Positions 19,845 to 30,258 of a DNA stretch of 64,000 bases are shown here, piece after piece. Origin of the DNA: Leguminivora glycinivorella. Its lineage: Eukaryota; Arthropoda; Insecta; Lepidoptera; Tortricidae. Positions within the stretch are counted from its first letter, which is position 1; each line of letters begins with the position of its first letter. A model generated the notes under the pieces. The model saw only the letters and a list, made by a program, of their open reading frames with translations, was not told where the DNA came from and made no database searches. A program made the position numbers and the translations under genes. Where the stretch lies: contig NC_062990.1 in NCBI RefSeq assembly GCF_023078275.1, positions 3,551,501 through 3,615,500 of the forward strand. Reading direction: 5' to 3'.

Positions 19845-20160
19845 ATCATCATCCTCCTTGCGTTATCCCGGCATTTGCCACGGCTCATGGGAGCCTGGGG
19901 CCCTACTACTACTCTGGGGTACTAGTTTTTACGAAAGCGACTGCCATCTGACCTTCCAACCCGAAGGGTAAACTAGACCTTATTGGAATTAGTCCGGTTT
20001 CCTCACGATGTTTTCCTTCACCGAAAAGCGACTGGCAATTGGCAAATATCAAACGACATTTCGCATATAAATTCCGAAAACCTTATTGATGCGAGCCGGG
20101 GTTCGAACCCGCGACCTCCGGAAAAAAAATCGCCCGTACTTACCGCTAGGCTATCACTAT
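19845..20160 (-). mobile_element. tRNA-headed SINE (type 2), near full length
   Basis: On the minus strand the head has box A-like TAGCGGTAAGTACGGGCG and box B GGTTCGAACCC. The body contains GCGAAATGTCGTTTGATATT, then AACCGGACTAATTCC-like and GACTGCCATTTGGC-like sequence, and ends near ATGATGATGA. The plus-strand copy is at 29125-29405. Confidence 0.8.
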
Positions 20161-20190
20161 AAGTACCGTTCTGATTCAAAAGGTACCATA

Positions 20191-20303
20191 ACGGCCCAGC
20201 CACGACATTGGTCTAAGTGCAACAGCGGTGAGCGGCAGCCATACGTGCGAATGAAAAATCCCATCGCTGTGTCTCGTTTAGACCAATGTCGTGGCTGAGC
20301 CGT
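20191..20303. repeat. MITE with CCACGACATTGGTCTA ends
   Basis: The inverted ends ACGGCCCAGCCACGACATTG and CAATGTCGTGGCTGAGCCGT enclose ~60 bp. Related: 48128-48285, part of 48520-48600, and 27500-27566. Confidence 0.75.
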
Positions 20304-20372
20304 AAGGGCGTCAGATCTATCACCATCTATCCGCATGTTGTCTGTAAGAAATCGCTCGTTTCGATAGTAGTA

Positions 20373-20450
20373 GCGGCGCGGTGCCTCGAACGCGAGTGTG
20401 GATTATTTCTACGCATCGAATCCACACTCGTGTTCGCGGTATCGCGCCGC
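20373..20450. repeat. GC-rich hairpin, 32-bp arms
   Basis: The arms at 20373-20404 and 20419-20450 pair with few mismatches around a 14-nt loop. Tips are CGCGAGTGTGGATT and AATCCACACTCGTG. The size resembles a pre-miRNA or a tiny MITE. Confidence 0.7.
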
Positions 20451-20464
20451 GAACACATACATAT

Positions 20465-20620
20465 CGTCGCTACTTAAAAAAATCTCGTATCTCACGCTGT
20501 TCCTCAAAGTTAAAACGCAGTAAGTCTATATGCATTCCATACATACTTACTACAATTTTCTTTTCATTGACAGACGAAGATACAATTTTTTTAAAAGTAG
20601 TGACGATATTTAGATCGGTT
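20465..20620 (+). repeat. Dispersed repeat AATCTCGTATCTCAC
   Basis: Matches 52206-52330 over ~125 bp (AAAAAATCTCGTATCTCAC, AGTAAGTCTATATGCATTC). Non-coding. Confidence 0.75.
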
Positions 20621-20904
20621 ACTGCGTGTATCTTAAATATTACAGGCTAAAGTATACATGAATTGAAAATAAATCTCACTCTGTCTTTTTGAACACTTTC
20701 CATTTCGGCTTCTCAGTCACAATGTATCTCAAATCAGATAAGCTGAAAAGAAAAAAAAACTTAGACAAAAATATTAAAAGAAAATGTCTGAAGGCAGTCT
20801 GTTATTGATGAAAATTGCTGCTGCTTCAGACTATACTTTAAACAGTCGTCTGTTATTTGGCTATCAATATTCTGAAGAACTAAAATTTTGTTAGTTTTGT
20901 CTTG

Positions 20905-21190
20905 TGGCCAAAATATTGTAGCAGATTTTGTGCGTCAAATGCTTCGCAAGGACATCGTCGATAAGATTTGATTTCGTATGAGTGCACGCTCATATCGGGC
21001 GTGCAGCAAGCCACGGGTTAGTTTTGCTTGTGGCATTGCAGATTTTGGGAGCGTGCAGAACATCGGGGAGCGTGCGGCGTGCGGCGTGCAGCGGGGAGCG
21101 TGCGGCGTGCATGTCAAACAATGGAAGGTCATACAAGTGTCCTGAGTCGACGCACGCCACACCGAACGCTTCACACCGAGGCCTTCCACT
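20905..21190 (+). repeat. GC-rich dispersed repeat with GGCGTGC iterations
   Basis: Contains short tandem GCGTGCGGCGTGC iterations at about 21070-21112. GTCCTGAGTCGACGC and AAACAATGG-like blocks recur in reverse at 53215-53340. Open frames here are not supported as genes. Confidence 0.55.
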
Positions 21191-21204
21191 AACAGCCATC
21201 TTGG

Positions 21205-21345
21205 TAAACATGTCCTAGCTAGCTATCCCTATCGTTCTTCGTGGCGCGAGGCGCGACAGAGCCAGCTGTTTTGATCGCCGCGTAGCGTCAGTGATTGTCG
21301 CTTCGACTAAGCGGCTTGAAATCATATAGCTTGCGTTGATGTGTA
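21205..21345 (+). repeat. Short repeat shared with 50265-50345
   Basis: AGCTAGCTATCCC, CGTTCTTCGTGGCG and ACAGAGCCAG align with the segment at 50278-50335. Confidence 0.5.
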
Positions 21346-21349
21346 GCGT

Positions 21350-21680
21350 ACGCCGCAATGGCGCTGCATACCGCCTCGAAATTGTGGCCGCGTTCAGATG
21401 TTTCGGAGGAGCAGGTCGTTCAGCTGCGTTCGTGGCCCACAAACTGGTCTCGCCGGAAGATCAGCGCTGACCCCCGGGTCAGCATCTATGCTGAGGCGGG
21501 ACCATTTCGTGGTAAACCCGTCATACATTTTTTAATATTAATTGTAAAATTTATGTAATTACGGGTTAAGAATTTATGTAGATAATAAATATGTGTTGTC
21601 ACTGCAATGTATGAATAAACTGAAATTGAATCTGAATCTGAATCAATGAATAAACTATTGAATCTGAATCTGAATCAATG
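21350..21680 (+). mobile_element. Probable LINE 3' end with (GAATCT)n tail
   Basis: A GC-rich region followed by an AT-rich 3' UTR ends in repeated GAATCTGAATCTGAATC. The tail is present twice (21628-21642 and 21660-21675), each preceded by AATAAACT. The coding part is too short to assign. Confidence 0.5.
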
Positions 21681-21839
21681 TGGTCACCTCCATACCTCTG
21701 CCACTCGACGAGCGGCGTAGGCAGTAGCGAAGGAAGTAGTCAGAGGGATAGTGTGGCCTCGCTACGCGCTCGTCATGCTCCTCGTCATGCCCACCGCTCC
21801 CTATTTTGTCGGTCAATGGGTTAGTGTAATTGGCGCGAG

Positions 21840-22005
21840 TCAATGGGTCAGAGAGGGCAACATCGCAACAACCGAATAGTGTAATAATACGCGCGAGTAG
21901 GGCGACGGTGATGGTCGCGCAACGGCAATGCGGCAACATCGCAACAGTGCGATGAGCAGCGGCGACGGTCGAGCGATAGTGTGGCAAGACACGGCGTTAC
22001 CTCGG
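21840..22005. repeat. GC-rich foldback element (GGTCGCGC family)
   Basis: Contains AGACACGGCGTT and GGCGACGG-type blocks as in 49184-49320 and 45140-45285. Diverged. Confidence 0.5.
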
Positions 22006-22347
22006 ATCGCAAAAACGCTAGTCATTATAAAATCTTAGGAACATTACCTAGTATTACTTGTAGAACAGTCCACTTTCCTCGCACATGCCTTACTGCCATT
22101 CGTACCCATTATGGCAGCGGCACCGACTCTTTAAAAAAGCTAAACCCGTTTTGCTAAAACATACACTAGAGGAATTTCCTTTTGTACATCTTGAAAATTT
22201 TAATGCTAATTTTTTTGAGTAAAACTCGGAGATATTTACATTATAATTTGACAAATGACACTTGACAGTGTATTTCTTTGTCTTCTTTATGACAGTAAAG
22301 AAAAAATACTAAATAGTTTGGATTACGTGCGGAATAGGTGGAGGTAA

Positions 22348-22549
22348 AGGTGCGACCACACCGCTGCTTAAAAAACGGCGACGGTACGGAACGGAATCGT
22401 AGTGACGCATCGTAACCGTACCGTTTTTACCGCATGCTCCCCAACCGCTACTAAAAATACGCAGACTATACGGATGCATAGTGACTTTCGTCGCACGTCG
22501 TGCGTTTCCGTACCGTCGCCGCTTTTTGAACAGTGGTGTGGGGCGCATG
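22348..22549. mobile_element. MITE with GGTGCGACCACACC ends
   Basis: The left end GGTGCGACCACACCGCTGC and GGCGACGGTACGGAA are mirrored at 22503-22547. A second right-hand terminus lies at 22820-22870 and continues at 23558-23580, split by another repeat. Confidence 0.75.
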
Positions 22550-22577
22550 CGGTAATAACATAACCATAAAATTTAAA

Positions 22578-22819
22578 TTTTGAAAAAACCCCGACCGCGA
22601 CATAGTAGACCGATTTTCATGAAACATGGCGAAGAACACTCCCGACTAACTCAGCTTTCAGACAAAAAAAAACTAAATCAAAATCGGTTCACCCGTTCGA
22701 GAGCTACGATGCCACAGACATACACACACAGAGACAGACAGACAGACAGACAGACATACCTACACACAAACATACACGTCAAACTTATATCATCCCGTCG
22801 TTTTTGCGTCGGGGGTTAA
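22578..22819 (-). repeat. 'AACCCCCGACGC' repeat family, copy 1
   Basis: On the minus strand it runs from TTTTAACCCCCGACGCAAAA through (CTGT)n, GGCATCGTAGCTC and TCGGTTCATCCG-like sequence to CCATGTTTCATGAAAATCGG. Copies: 23709-23940 (+), 46515-46770 (-), 46961-47057 (-, short), 49140-49178 (+, short), 61793-62035 (+), 63165-63390 (+) and 63793-64000 (-). Confidence 0.85.
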
Positions 22820-22870
22820 AAACGGTACGGATACGATGCGTCACTGCGATTCCGTACCGTCGCCGTTTTT

Positions 22871-23557
22871 AGGGTTCCGTAGTCAACTAGGAACCCTTAT
22901 AGTTTCGCCATGTCTGTCTGTCCGTCCGTCCGTCCGTCCGTCCATCCGTCCGTCCGTCCGTCCGTCCGCGGATAATCTCAGTAACCGTAAGCACTAGAAA
23001 GCTGAAACTTTGTACCAATATGTATATCAATCACGCCAACAAAGTGCAAAAAGAGTCGAGAGTCAAGAGTATTGTACGCCAAATTCTGGCAGATTGTGAT
23101 GTTACAAAATACTAACCCTATCATCATTTATAACCACTCACATTCGAACAATAAATTGAATTGAATTGAAAATAAAAAATGAAAAAAATGTTTTATTAGG
23201 GTACCCCCCCTACATGTAAAGTGAGGGCTGATTTTTTTTTTCATTCCAACCCCAACGTGTGATATATTGTTGGATAGGTATTAAAAAATTAATAAGGGTT
23301 TACTAAGACCGTTTTTTGATAATATTAATATTTTCGGAAATAATCGCTCCTAAAGGAAAAAAAAGTGCGTCCCCCCCCCTCTAACTTTTGAACCATATGT
23401 TTAAAAAATATGAAAAAAATCACAAAAGTAGAACTTTATAAAAACTTTCTAGGAAAATTGTTTTGAACTTGATAGGTTAAGTAGTTTTTGAGAAAAATAC
23501 GGAAAACTACGGAACCCTACACTGAGCGTGGCCCGACACGCTCTTGGCCGGTTTTTT
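22871..23557 (+). mobile_element. 'AGGGTTCCGTAG...CGGCCAAGAGCG' element, copy A
   Basis: The family ends are AGGGTTCCGTAGTCAACTAG and, on the other side, CACGCTCTTGGCCGG, with a (CCGT)n tract after the start. Copy A carries an extra ~120 bp (23050-23170) that is absent from copy B. It interrupts the right end of the MITE starting at 22348. Confidence 0.88.
23050..23170 (+). mobile_element. LINE 3' tail inserted in copy A
   Basis: Compared with copy B at 30410, this block is extra. It ends in AATAAATTGAATTGAATTG, a LINE-type 3' tail with TTGAA repeats, and is flanked by A-rich sequence. Confidence 0.7.
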
Positions 23558-23708
23558 TAAGCAGCGGTGTGGTCGCACCTAATTCAAAACAATTTTTGCG
23601 GTATTTGGAACAAGTAATTCTGATCGACGATTTAACAAGTAACTCATTGCGATTTTACCTGTGGTACTACATTTAAATCAGCAAAGTTACTGAACAATTA
23701 CTTTATTA

Positions 23709-23940
23709 TTTTTAACCCCCGACGCAAAAACGACGGGGTGTTATAAGTTGGACGTGTATCTGTCTGTCTGTCTGTCTGTTTATCTGTCTGTGGCATCGTA
23801 GCTCCCGAACGGATGAACCGATTTAGATTTAGTTTTGTTTGTCTGAAAGCTGAGTTAGTCGGGAGTGTTCTTAGCCATGTTTCATGAAAATCGGTCCACT
23901 ATGTCGCGGTAGGGGTTTTTCAAAATTTTATTTTTATTTA
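23709..23940 (+). repeat. 'AACCCCCGACGC' repeat, copy 2
   Basis: Complete plus-strand copy from TTTAACCCCCGACGC to GTCGCGGTAGGGGTTTTTC, with a (CTGT)n tract. Confidence 0.85.
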
Positions 23941-24319
23941 AAAACACAAATTAAATGTACGAAAATCTCGCTCGCGCTTACGCTTTGTGAAAGTTAGCAA
24001 ATGACACAAACTTACAGGGCCTTAAGGACATAATAGTGATTACAGAGTCCTAAACAAGTTTTAACTATGCGTGACTTCTAACTTTTACTATTTCACGGCC
24101 TATTTTACTATAAAATTCTAAAACATCTTATCAGTATATACGGTTCATATAGTAACATACAACCTTTTTAAACTGAAACGCTCTAAAAACATAAATGGTA
24201 AAAGGGTCATAGTTGTATCGAAACGTCTTATGTCCATGCAATTCCCATAGTCACGTACGCTCTTTTTGAATTAAGGCACTGAAAGTATAAGTGATACAAA
24301 GAGCGTTTGCTATTAAGAA
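23941..24319. other. No recognised feature
   Basis: AT-rich. It shows weak versions of the repeat unit described for 24320-24600 (GCGCTTACGCTTTG near 23972). Confidence 0.4.
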
Positions 24320-24600
24320 ATTCAAGGCGCTTTCGTCGTTCAACAAAAAACCATATAGCAATAAAGTCATAAGGTAGTATAAATTTCCTGGCGCTTAAGT
24401 TGTTTTTATCAATAATGAACCAACCCAAAATTAAGTAGTGAAAAGGAAATAAGTTAGCAGAAAGTTCTTGGCGCGTACGTCATTTTGTCAATAATGTAAT
24501 AACAAAAATTGTTTTAGTAAAGGGCATAAGTGTATATAAAATGGTTGGCGCTTACGTCGCTTTCCAGATTATGTAATAAAGAGAAGTTTGACAATAGAAG
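24320..24600. repeat. Degenerate tandem repeat, GGCGCTTACGTCG units
   Basis: GGCGCTTTCGTCG, GGCGCTTAAGTTG, GGCGCGTACGTCA and GGCGCTTACGTCG start at 24326, 24390, 24470 and 24547 (spacing 64, 80, 77). Each is preceded by an ATAAG-type block and three are followed by TCAATAATG- or ATTATGTAAT-like sequence. Confidence 0.65.
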
Positions 24601-24844
24601 TCGGTAATGAATGATAAACTTTGGTTGTTTCGTGAAATGTTTTATGGAAAATACTTGAGGTTTATGTGCGAAGGGTTGCAATTATCATTTTATATTGTCA
24701 CGCATATCTCTGTCTCTTTCTTGGGATGAAAGGCAATCAGATTTTGTTGTAAGACATTATAAATGGTTGAGACAATACAATTTTGAATATGTAAGATGGC
24801 GGTAGATTTGACTTTTAAATGATTAGTTAGAAAAATAATGATTT

Positions 24845-25310
24845 AATACTGGACTGACAATGCCCACACAAAAAAGTGTACCCCTGAAACGTATGGGCCT
24901 TAAAACTAGATGGCGCTGTTTCACAGCCTGAAAGTGGCCAAAATCATATTTTCCAAATGACATACTTCTTTATTTTAAAATCATGATATCACGTCAATAC
25001 ACATTTTGAAAAAAAAATTGTGAAAAAAGTGTAGTTATGATAGTATTTAATAGGTGGCGCTAAAAAATTGAGGTAGGATTCTTAGTATGAAGTATAGATA
25101 GATAGATAGATAGATAGAATACTCTTTATTGGCACACCTCAGAGATACAGAAAAAAGATACAGCGGAGACAAAACAAATGATTATAAATAGAGGCAGACA
25201 ACAGGCGGTCTTATCGCTAAAGAGCGATCTCTACCAGACAACCTTTGGGTAGCGGAAATAAAAAAAACATAATCAGAAAGAGTAGGTGCTTCGAAATATG
25301 TAAATCCTAT
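24845..25310 (+). repeat. Dispersed repeat (TAGATGGCGCTGTTT), copy 1, interrupted
   Basis: Copies 2 and 3 are at 25785-26012 and 27045-27365. Shared blocks are CTGGACTGACAA, CTAGATGGCGCTGTTT, GTGGCCAAAATCATATTTTC and ATAGGTGGCGCTAAAAAAT. Copy 1 is split by a retroposon tail. Confidence 0.85.
25093..25293 (-). mobile_element. Retroposon tail with (TATC)n end inserted in copy 1
   Basis: The minus strand reads GTTGTCTGGTAGAGATCGCT, then CAATAAAGAGTATTC, then TATC repeats. This is the 3' end of a LINE- or SINE-type retroposon. Copy 3 at 27333-27365 provides the uninterrupted site. Confidence 0.8.
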
Positions 25311-25399
25311 ATAAAAATTCCTTGGTTAGATTCATAAATGTTAAAAAAATATATATTAATTTGATGTACTTTGATGTTTTACATTTAATAATATATTTC

Positions 25400-25560
25400 C
25401 TTCGTGTTGGTGTAGCAAAAAATACGCGATGTCAAAATTTGTTTAACCTTAACGTGACTTGAAAATCTCTCAACGCTCAAGATTCCACATTCTGAACAAC
25501 TCGATCGCTACGCTCGGGTATCAATATTTGGACACTGACAACCGCTTACTGTGTCCGGCT
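25400..25560 (+). repeat. Fragment of the GGCAAAGTT foldback family
   Basis: TTGGTGTAGCAAAAAATACG, CAACGCTCAAGATTCCAC and GCTACGCTCG match 10690-10810. Confidence 0.65.
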
Positions 25561-25784
25561 ATTTGTTTTTGACGTAGAAAAACTTTCCACCTAATTATAG
25601 TAAAGAGGTTTAAGTTGACCTGAAAAGTCCGGCTTTCAGCTCTAGAACTTATTTACGGGTAGTATTGGCTTTCAATGAGCTTTCAAAAGTTCCAGCGTTT
25701 ATTAGAGAGAACTTTGCGAGCTCGTGTGTGAAAACTGAGCTTTTACCTAATGCTCTAATTTTAAGTTTAGCTTGGAAAAGTTCA

Positions 25785-26012
25785 TGTTGAACAAGGACAT
25801 AAATATGGGACAGACAAAACCCATACAAAAAAGCGTACCCCTGTAATGTATCCTTTTAGGCTTAAAACTAGATGGCGCTGTTTTGCAGCCAGGAAGTGGC
25901 CAAAATCATATTTTCCCCAAATATTTTTGCGTGTTTTTATTTTACATAAGAACAAAAATGACAATACATGGTTTTTTATTTTAATATTGTGAAATCACGC
26001 CAATACACATTT
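25785..26012 (+). repeat. Dispersed repeat (TAGATGGCGCTGTTT), copy 2
   Basis: Partial copy. It ends against a lone tip of the long-palindrome MITE (CATAGATTAAATATAAG at 26015-26031). Confidence 0.75.
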
Positions 26013-26064
26013 TGTCATAGATTAAATATAAGATAATCCACTAAATCCATAATCTCTGACGATG

Positions 26065-26180
26065 GGGCCGATTTTTGAGTCTCACTGTCACTAAAATACC
26101 GGTTGAAAACGGTGAATTGCCTATTATTTTCAGTGACAATTTTCTGAATTCGAACGCCGTGAGACTCAAAAATCGGCCCC
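26065..26180. repeat. MITE with GGGGCCGATTTTTGAG ends
   Basis: GGGGCCGATTTTTGAGTCTC is mirrored by GAGACTCAAAAATCGGCCCC, spacer ~70 bp. Confidence 0.8.
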
Positions 26181-26359
26181 GAATCCAAGAAAAGCTTAAA
26201 TCGAAAAATTTTAAACCGAAATAACTACGCAGAAACTAGGTATAGAAGTAGGCAGAAAAATATTAATAATTATTTTATATTAAGTAAATAAGCTACACAT
26301 TATTTAGTTTAACTTTATATTTAATAATATTGGAATTTATCAAATAACAATATCGAACA

Positions 26360-26720
26360 CCACATATTTGCGGCGTTTGCGATGGAAACCTTGGGACCAT
26401 GGAGCGGTGATGCCCTTAACTTCTTCCGGGCCTTAAAAAGAAGACTCCGGGAGACTTCGGGAGATCCTAGGGCTGGCTCATTCCTTGGCCAAAGAATTGG
26501 CATTGCTATTCAGCGAAGGAATGTAGCCTCATGGGCACACTTCCACAGGGGACGGACTTGGGGGACCTCAGGTAGTTGCATATATGTATATTATGTATAT
26601 ATCTTTATAATTATTAAGTTGACTTAGTTTAATTTAGATTAGTTTTTAATTTAATTGTATTTTATTTGTCTTAAGTTAACTACTAATATGTACTTTTTAT
26701 GTTAATTTTATTTCAATAAA
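26360..26720 (+). mobile_element. LINE 3' fragment (C-terminal coding tail plus 3' UTR)
   Basis: The frame 26382-26627 encodes METLGPWSGDALNFF, then RETSGDPRAGSFLGQRIGIA and IQRRNVASW, the C-terminal block of a non-LTR retrotransposon ORF2 that I recognise from insects. An AT-rich UTR ending in CAATAAAATAC follows. A relative is at 28385-28650. Confidence 0.7.
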
Positions 26721-27044
26721 ATACTTTGTACTACAATATCGAATAGTGTAAAACTTATGATACAAAAATCCGTATCATTCCACTAACAATCGCTGCATTC
26801 CACAAATAACATTAAGAGTCGGGGCACATTATTAGGCCTCTTATCATAAATATCATAATATAGATCCCAACATTATTAAAGTATCGAATATCCGAATAAT
26901 TCCATGTGGCAAAATGAGAAATATCTTTCTTTTCCCTTTTCTTAATCTTATAAAATATGAATATCTTGAAGTAAGGAATATTGGTCGCAAGAGAGAAGCT
27001 TATAGCGATTATCATAATAGTAATACCATTATACCAAAAACGAT

Positions 27045-27365
27045 TTAATACTGGACTGACAAGGCCCATACAAAAGAGCGTACCTCTGAAATGTATTTAT
27101 GGGCTTTTGAGGCTTACAATTAGATGGCGCTGTTTGCAGCCTGGAAGTGGCCAAAATCATATTTTCCCCAAATATTTGTGAGATGTTTTATAAGAACAAA
27201 TGACATATTTCTTTATTTTAAAATCATGATATCACGTCAATACACATTTTGAAAAAAATAAATTTGTAGACATCATCAGTGTACTTATGATAGTATTCAA
27301 TTTAAAAATAGGTGGCGCTAAAAAATCGAGGTACGATTCTTAGTATGAACTATGTAAATCCTATA
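27045..27365 (+). repeat. Dispersed repeat (TAGATGGCGCTGTTT), copy 3, uninterrupted
   Basis: Full-length copy without the retroposon tail of copy 1. Confidence 0.85.
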
Positions 27366-28384
27366 TAAATAATATTTGGTAATACTCTATTGCAAATAAA
27401 ATACGCTAATTCACAAGAATTTCGTAGATCAACCTACCTGTTTCATTGTTGTTGTTCAACTTTTTAATGATTAACCGCCGATAGCATGAGTGAGAAAGTA
27501 ATATAATTAATGCGCTACTGGCCGCTTTCGCCTTAGACCAATGTCGTGGCGGGGCCGTCAAGGTGTAAAAAACCGCTGTCTCCTGTGCCTTAATCCATAA
27601 CAAAAGCACATACAGGGAAGTTTCATCAGTCACACGACGACAACGTATAATCCATATGGATATGGCCAAGTTGACACAAGTTGGCACGTGCAATGTCCTA
27701 CCTTTTACGTATAAGAGATAAGTTTATCTATGTTCCAAATTCAACTTTTCTGTTGCTTTTTTTATAACTCGTGAATCGCTAATAATTATGATTGTTTCAT
27801 TTCCTGACTCGACGAAGCCCCTAATGCGGGGCTCCAATTTCCAGAGAGTATGTCTTAGAGCGTATAAAGATTTCTAACCAGTGGATCGGAAAATCAATAA
27901 GATTGTTTTTATAGGAATAGGTATTATTAACTAATAGTATGTGAAGATCATTGTGTTGTTAATTGAGTAGACGAAGCCCCGCATAATTATGAGGGGCACC
28001 TATTACATTACCTGATATTTTGTATCTAGTTTCAGGGACGGCGTTGTTCCCGTGTCTCGGATGACTGGCTTGAAATGACATCAACACCTTCTGACAGCCG
28101 CGCGAGTTTTTCGAACTACCCGCACTTGGTTTTGGTTATCAACTTGAACTGTTTGCGCACTAGGGATGTTACTCTGTCGACACACAACACTGACGGTGTT
28201 CGATTTAACGGCTGTCAGTTTAATATGTAGTCATACGTCATACGTCATACGCGATTAAGTCCCGATTTTAAAAATTATTATGTGTAATAATGCTGATTAC
28301 TTTCTCTGAGTGATATATTCTGAATTTATGGTAGACACACTGAATTGATATATACAAAAGTATTGGCAAAAAGTACCTTTTTGT
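27366..28384. other. Mostly unrecognised; one MITE fragment
   Basis: GACCAATGTCGTGGC near 27536 is an end of the CCACGACATTGG MITE family. TCATACG is repeated three times at about 28233-28252. No gene is supported. Confidence 0.45.
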
Positions 28385-28650
28385 ACCTTTTGGCGTAGAA
28401 ACTCTAGGTCCATGGCGTCCCAGCGCGAACAAGTTTTTAACAGAAATCGCGAAGCGTCTGGTTGAGGTAACTGGCTTCCTCGCACACTGTGGACAGCATT
28501 ACAGCGAGGAAATGTCGCCAGTATCCTTGGTACAATGCCTCAAGAGCCTATTTTAGACATTAACTTGATTTTAAGTTTAGTCTTAGTTTCTTATATAATT
28601 ATGTAAATATGCTCATGTGAATAAAGATATTTTTAATGCTGAATTAAATT
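28385..28650 (+). pseudogene. LINE C-terminal fragment, frame broken
   Basis: VETLGPWRPSANKF, then AKRLVEVTG is read at 28391-28470, after which the frame is lost. It matches the tail at 26360. The 3' UTR ends near AATAAAGATATTTTTAATGC. Confidence 0.6.
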
Positions 28651-29120
28651 GGCGTTCAAAAACTTAATACGACTCATTTTATTCCCCAGAGTCCTCCCCG
28701 TTATATTTGACTCTAAAAGACTAGGCTACGATTCCCTAGACTTCTCAGTAACCAGTTTTAATTAGGTCTACCCTAATTATAATGTGGGATGAGAAGTTAT
28801 TTGTTACGTTAATTAGAATGAAATACAGCCATGTGACGTGTTTTATTACGAGATAGCATTTTTATTTATGGCTTAGCGGAATGTGCTGTAAATAAAATAT
28901 ATTTTCGACTTTTCGAACAAAGGCACATTCGTAATATTATGTTACTTCTTCAGTTTTTTGTCAAACTACAATATCATTAGTGCACATTTCTCCTCTCCAA
29001 TTTGCCATTAGGACAGTACTTAATTCTTTTCGGTTCACTCCCTCAGACATATGATAGTTTTCTCTCTCTCCTCAGCTTTGATTTTGGGATCTGCTTTTCC
29101 TTTCTGAAATCCGAAAAAAA
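28651..29120. other. No recognised feature
   Basis: No supported gene or repeat. Confidence 0.45.
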
Positions 29121-29124
29121 AAGC

Positions 29125-29405
29125 GCTGGTGGCCTAGCGGTGCGGCTTTCGATCCGGAGGTCGCGGGTTCGAAACCGGCTCGTACCAATGAGTTTTTCCG
29201 AACTTATGTGCGAAATGTCATTTAATATTTGCCAGTCGCTTGTCGGTGAAGGAAAACATCGTTAGGAAACCGGACTAATTCCAATAAGGACTAGTTACCC
29301 TTCAGGTTGGAAGGTCAAATGGCAGTCGCTTTCGTAAAAACTAGTGCCTACGCCAAATTTTGGAATGAGTTGTCAAAGTGGACCTCCTCAGGCTCCCATG
29401 AGATC
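29125..29405 (+). mobile_element. tRNA-headed SINE (type 2), plus-strand copy
   Basis: Box A TGGCCTAGCGG and box B GGTTCGAAACC mark a pol III-type head, followed by GTGCGAAATGTCATTTAATA, AACCGGACTAATTCCAATAA and AAAACTAGTGCCTACGCC. Related pieces: 19845-20160, 38574-38665 and 55255-55440. Confidence 0.8.
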
Positions 29406-30254
29406 AGTCACTTTTAAAACTCACAATTTTGTTAGAAAGTATAAAACTTTAGACACTGAAAATTACGAAAATATCAAAAAATTTAATTCAAATAGGTACT
29501 TAAGCCAAAACCCGTTTAAAATGGCGCTATTTACAACCCTAGTTCCCAGACACCCTTTATTTGTCATGTTTTCCGCCAAAAATTCAAATTAAGCGTCTAA
29601 AGTAAACTAACACTGACAGCTGAACTTTTTTAAAAAGAAACGCAGCGTATGTCAGTCAGTCTGACGATGCATTGTCCTATCACGGTCTTTGTCATACCAA
29701 TACAAGCCATTTTATACTAAAAGTTTGAAGGAGTGAGGTCGAAAATGTATGCTTTCGTTGTGGAAACTTTAAAATGGCGTTGCGAGCGTAAAAATTGCAA
29801 ATCAGCGTATAAAAGAATGATGCTTTAATTTTTGAATGTCACTACGTTGATACAGGGTTTTTCGTTATTTGGTTTTCGTCAGCTTTCAGTTGAATCGCGA
29901 TATTTGTGTGAGTGTCACGAGTATATTTTCTGTTTTTATTAAAACGTGGTTTATTTTTGACGGTAAAAAAATATGATGAAAATTTTTATTTGAAAAACAC
30001 TAGAGGCTTCAGAGAATTACCGCCCTTTGAAAGACTACCCTTAATACTTTTACTTATTTTTAACTCTTTTAACAGTACTTCTTTTTTTTTCAATAATTTT
30101 AGTACCTATTTTGTTTATTCTATTTTATTATTCCATGATATTTTCTTTCAGCTGTATTGTACTGATATGTAAAGTATGTAAGTGTTACGTGTTTTCTTCG
30201 TATTAGATTTGTTTTCATTTTACTGTTGAATTGTAACACAGCTCACAATCTCCT
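29406..30254. other. No recognised feature
   Basis: AT-rich. Short open frames here lack any recognisable domain and are not called. Confidence 0.45.
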
Positions 30255-30258
30255 TTTT

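Noticed and set aside
22915..22970. CRISPR-like array from regular CCGT spacing
   Set aside because: It is a simple tetranucleotide tract within a dispersed repeat; no spacers.
29912..30172. 86-codon hydrophobic frame
   Set aside because: Low-complexity AT-rich translation with no domain, splice support or homology that I recognise.
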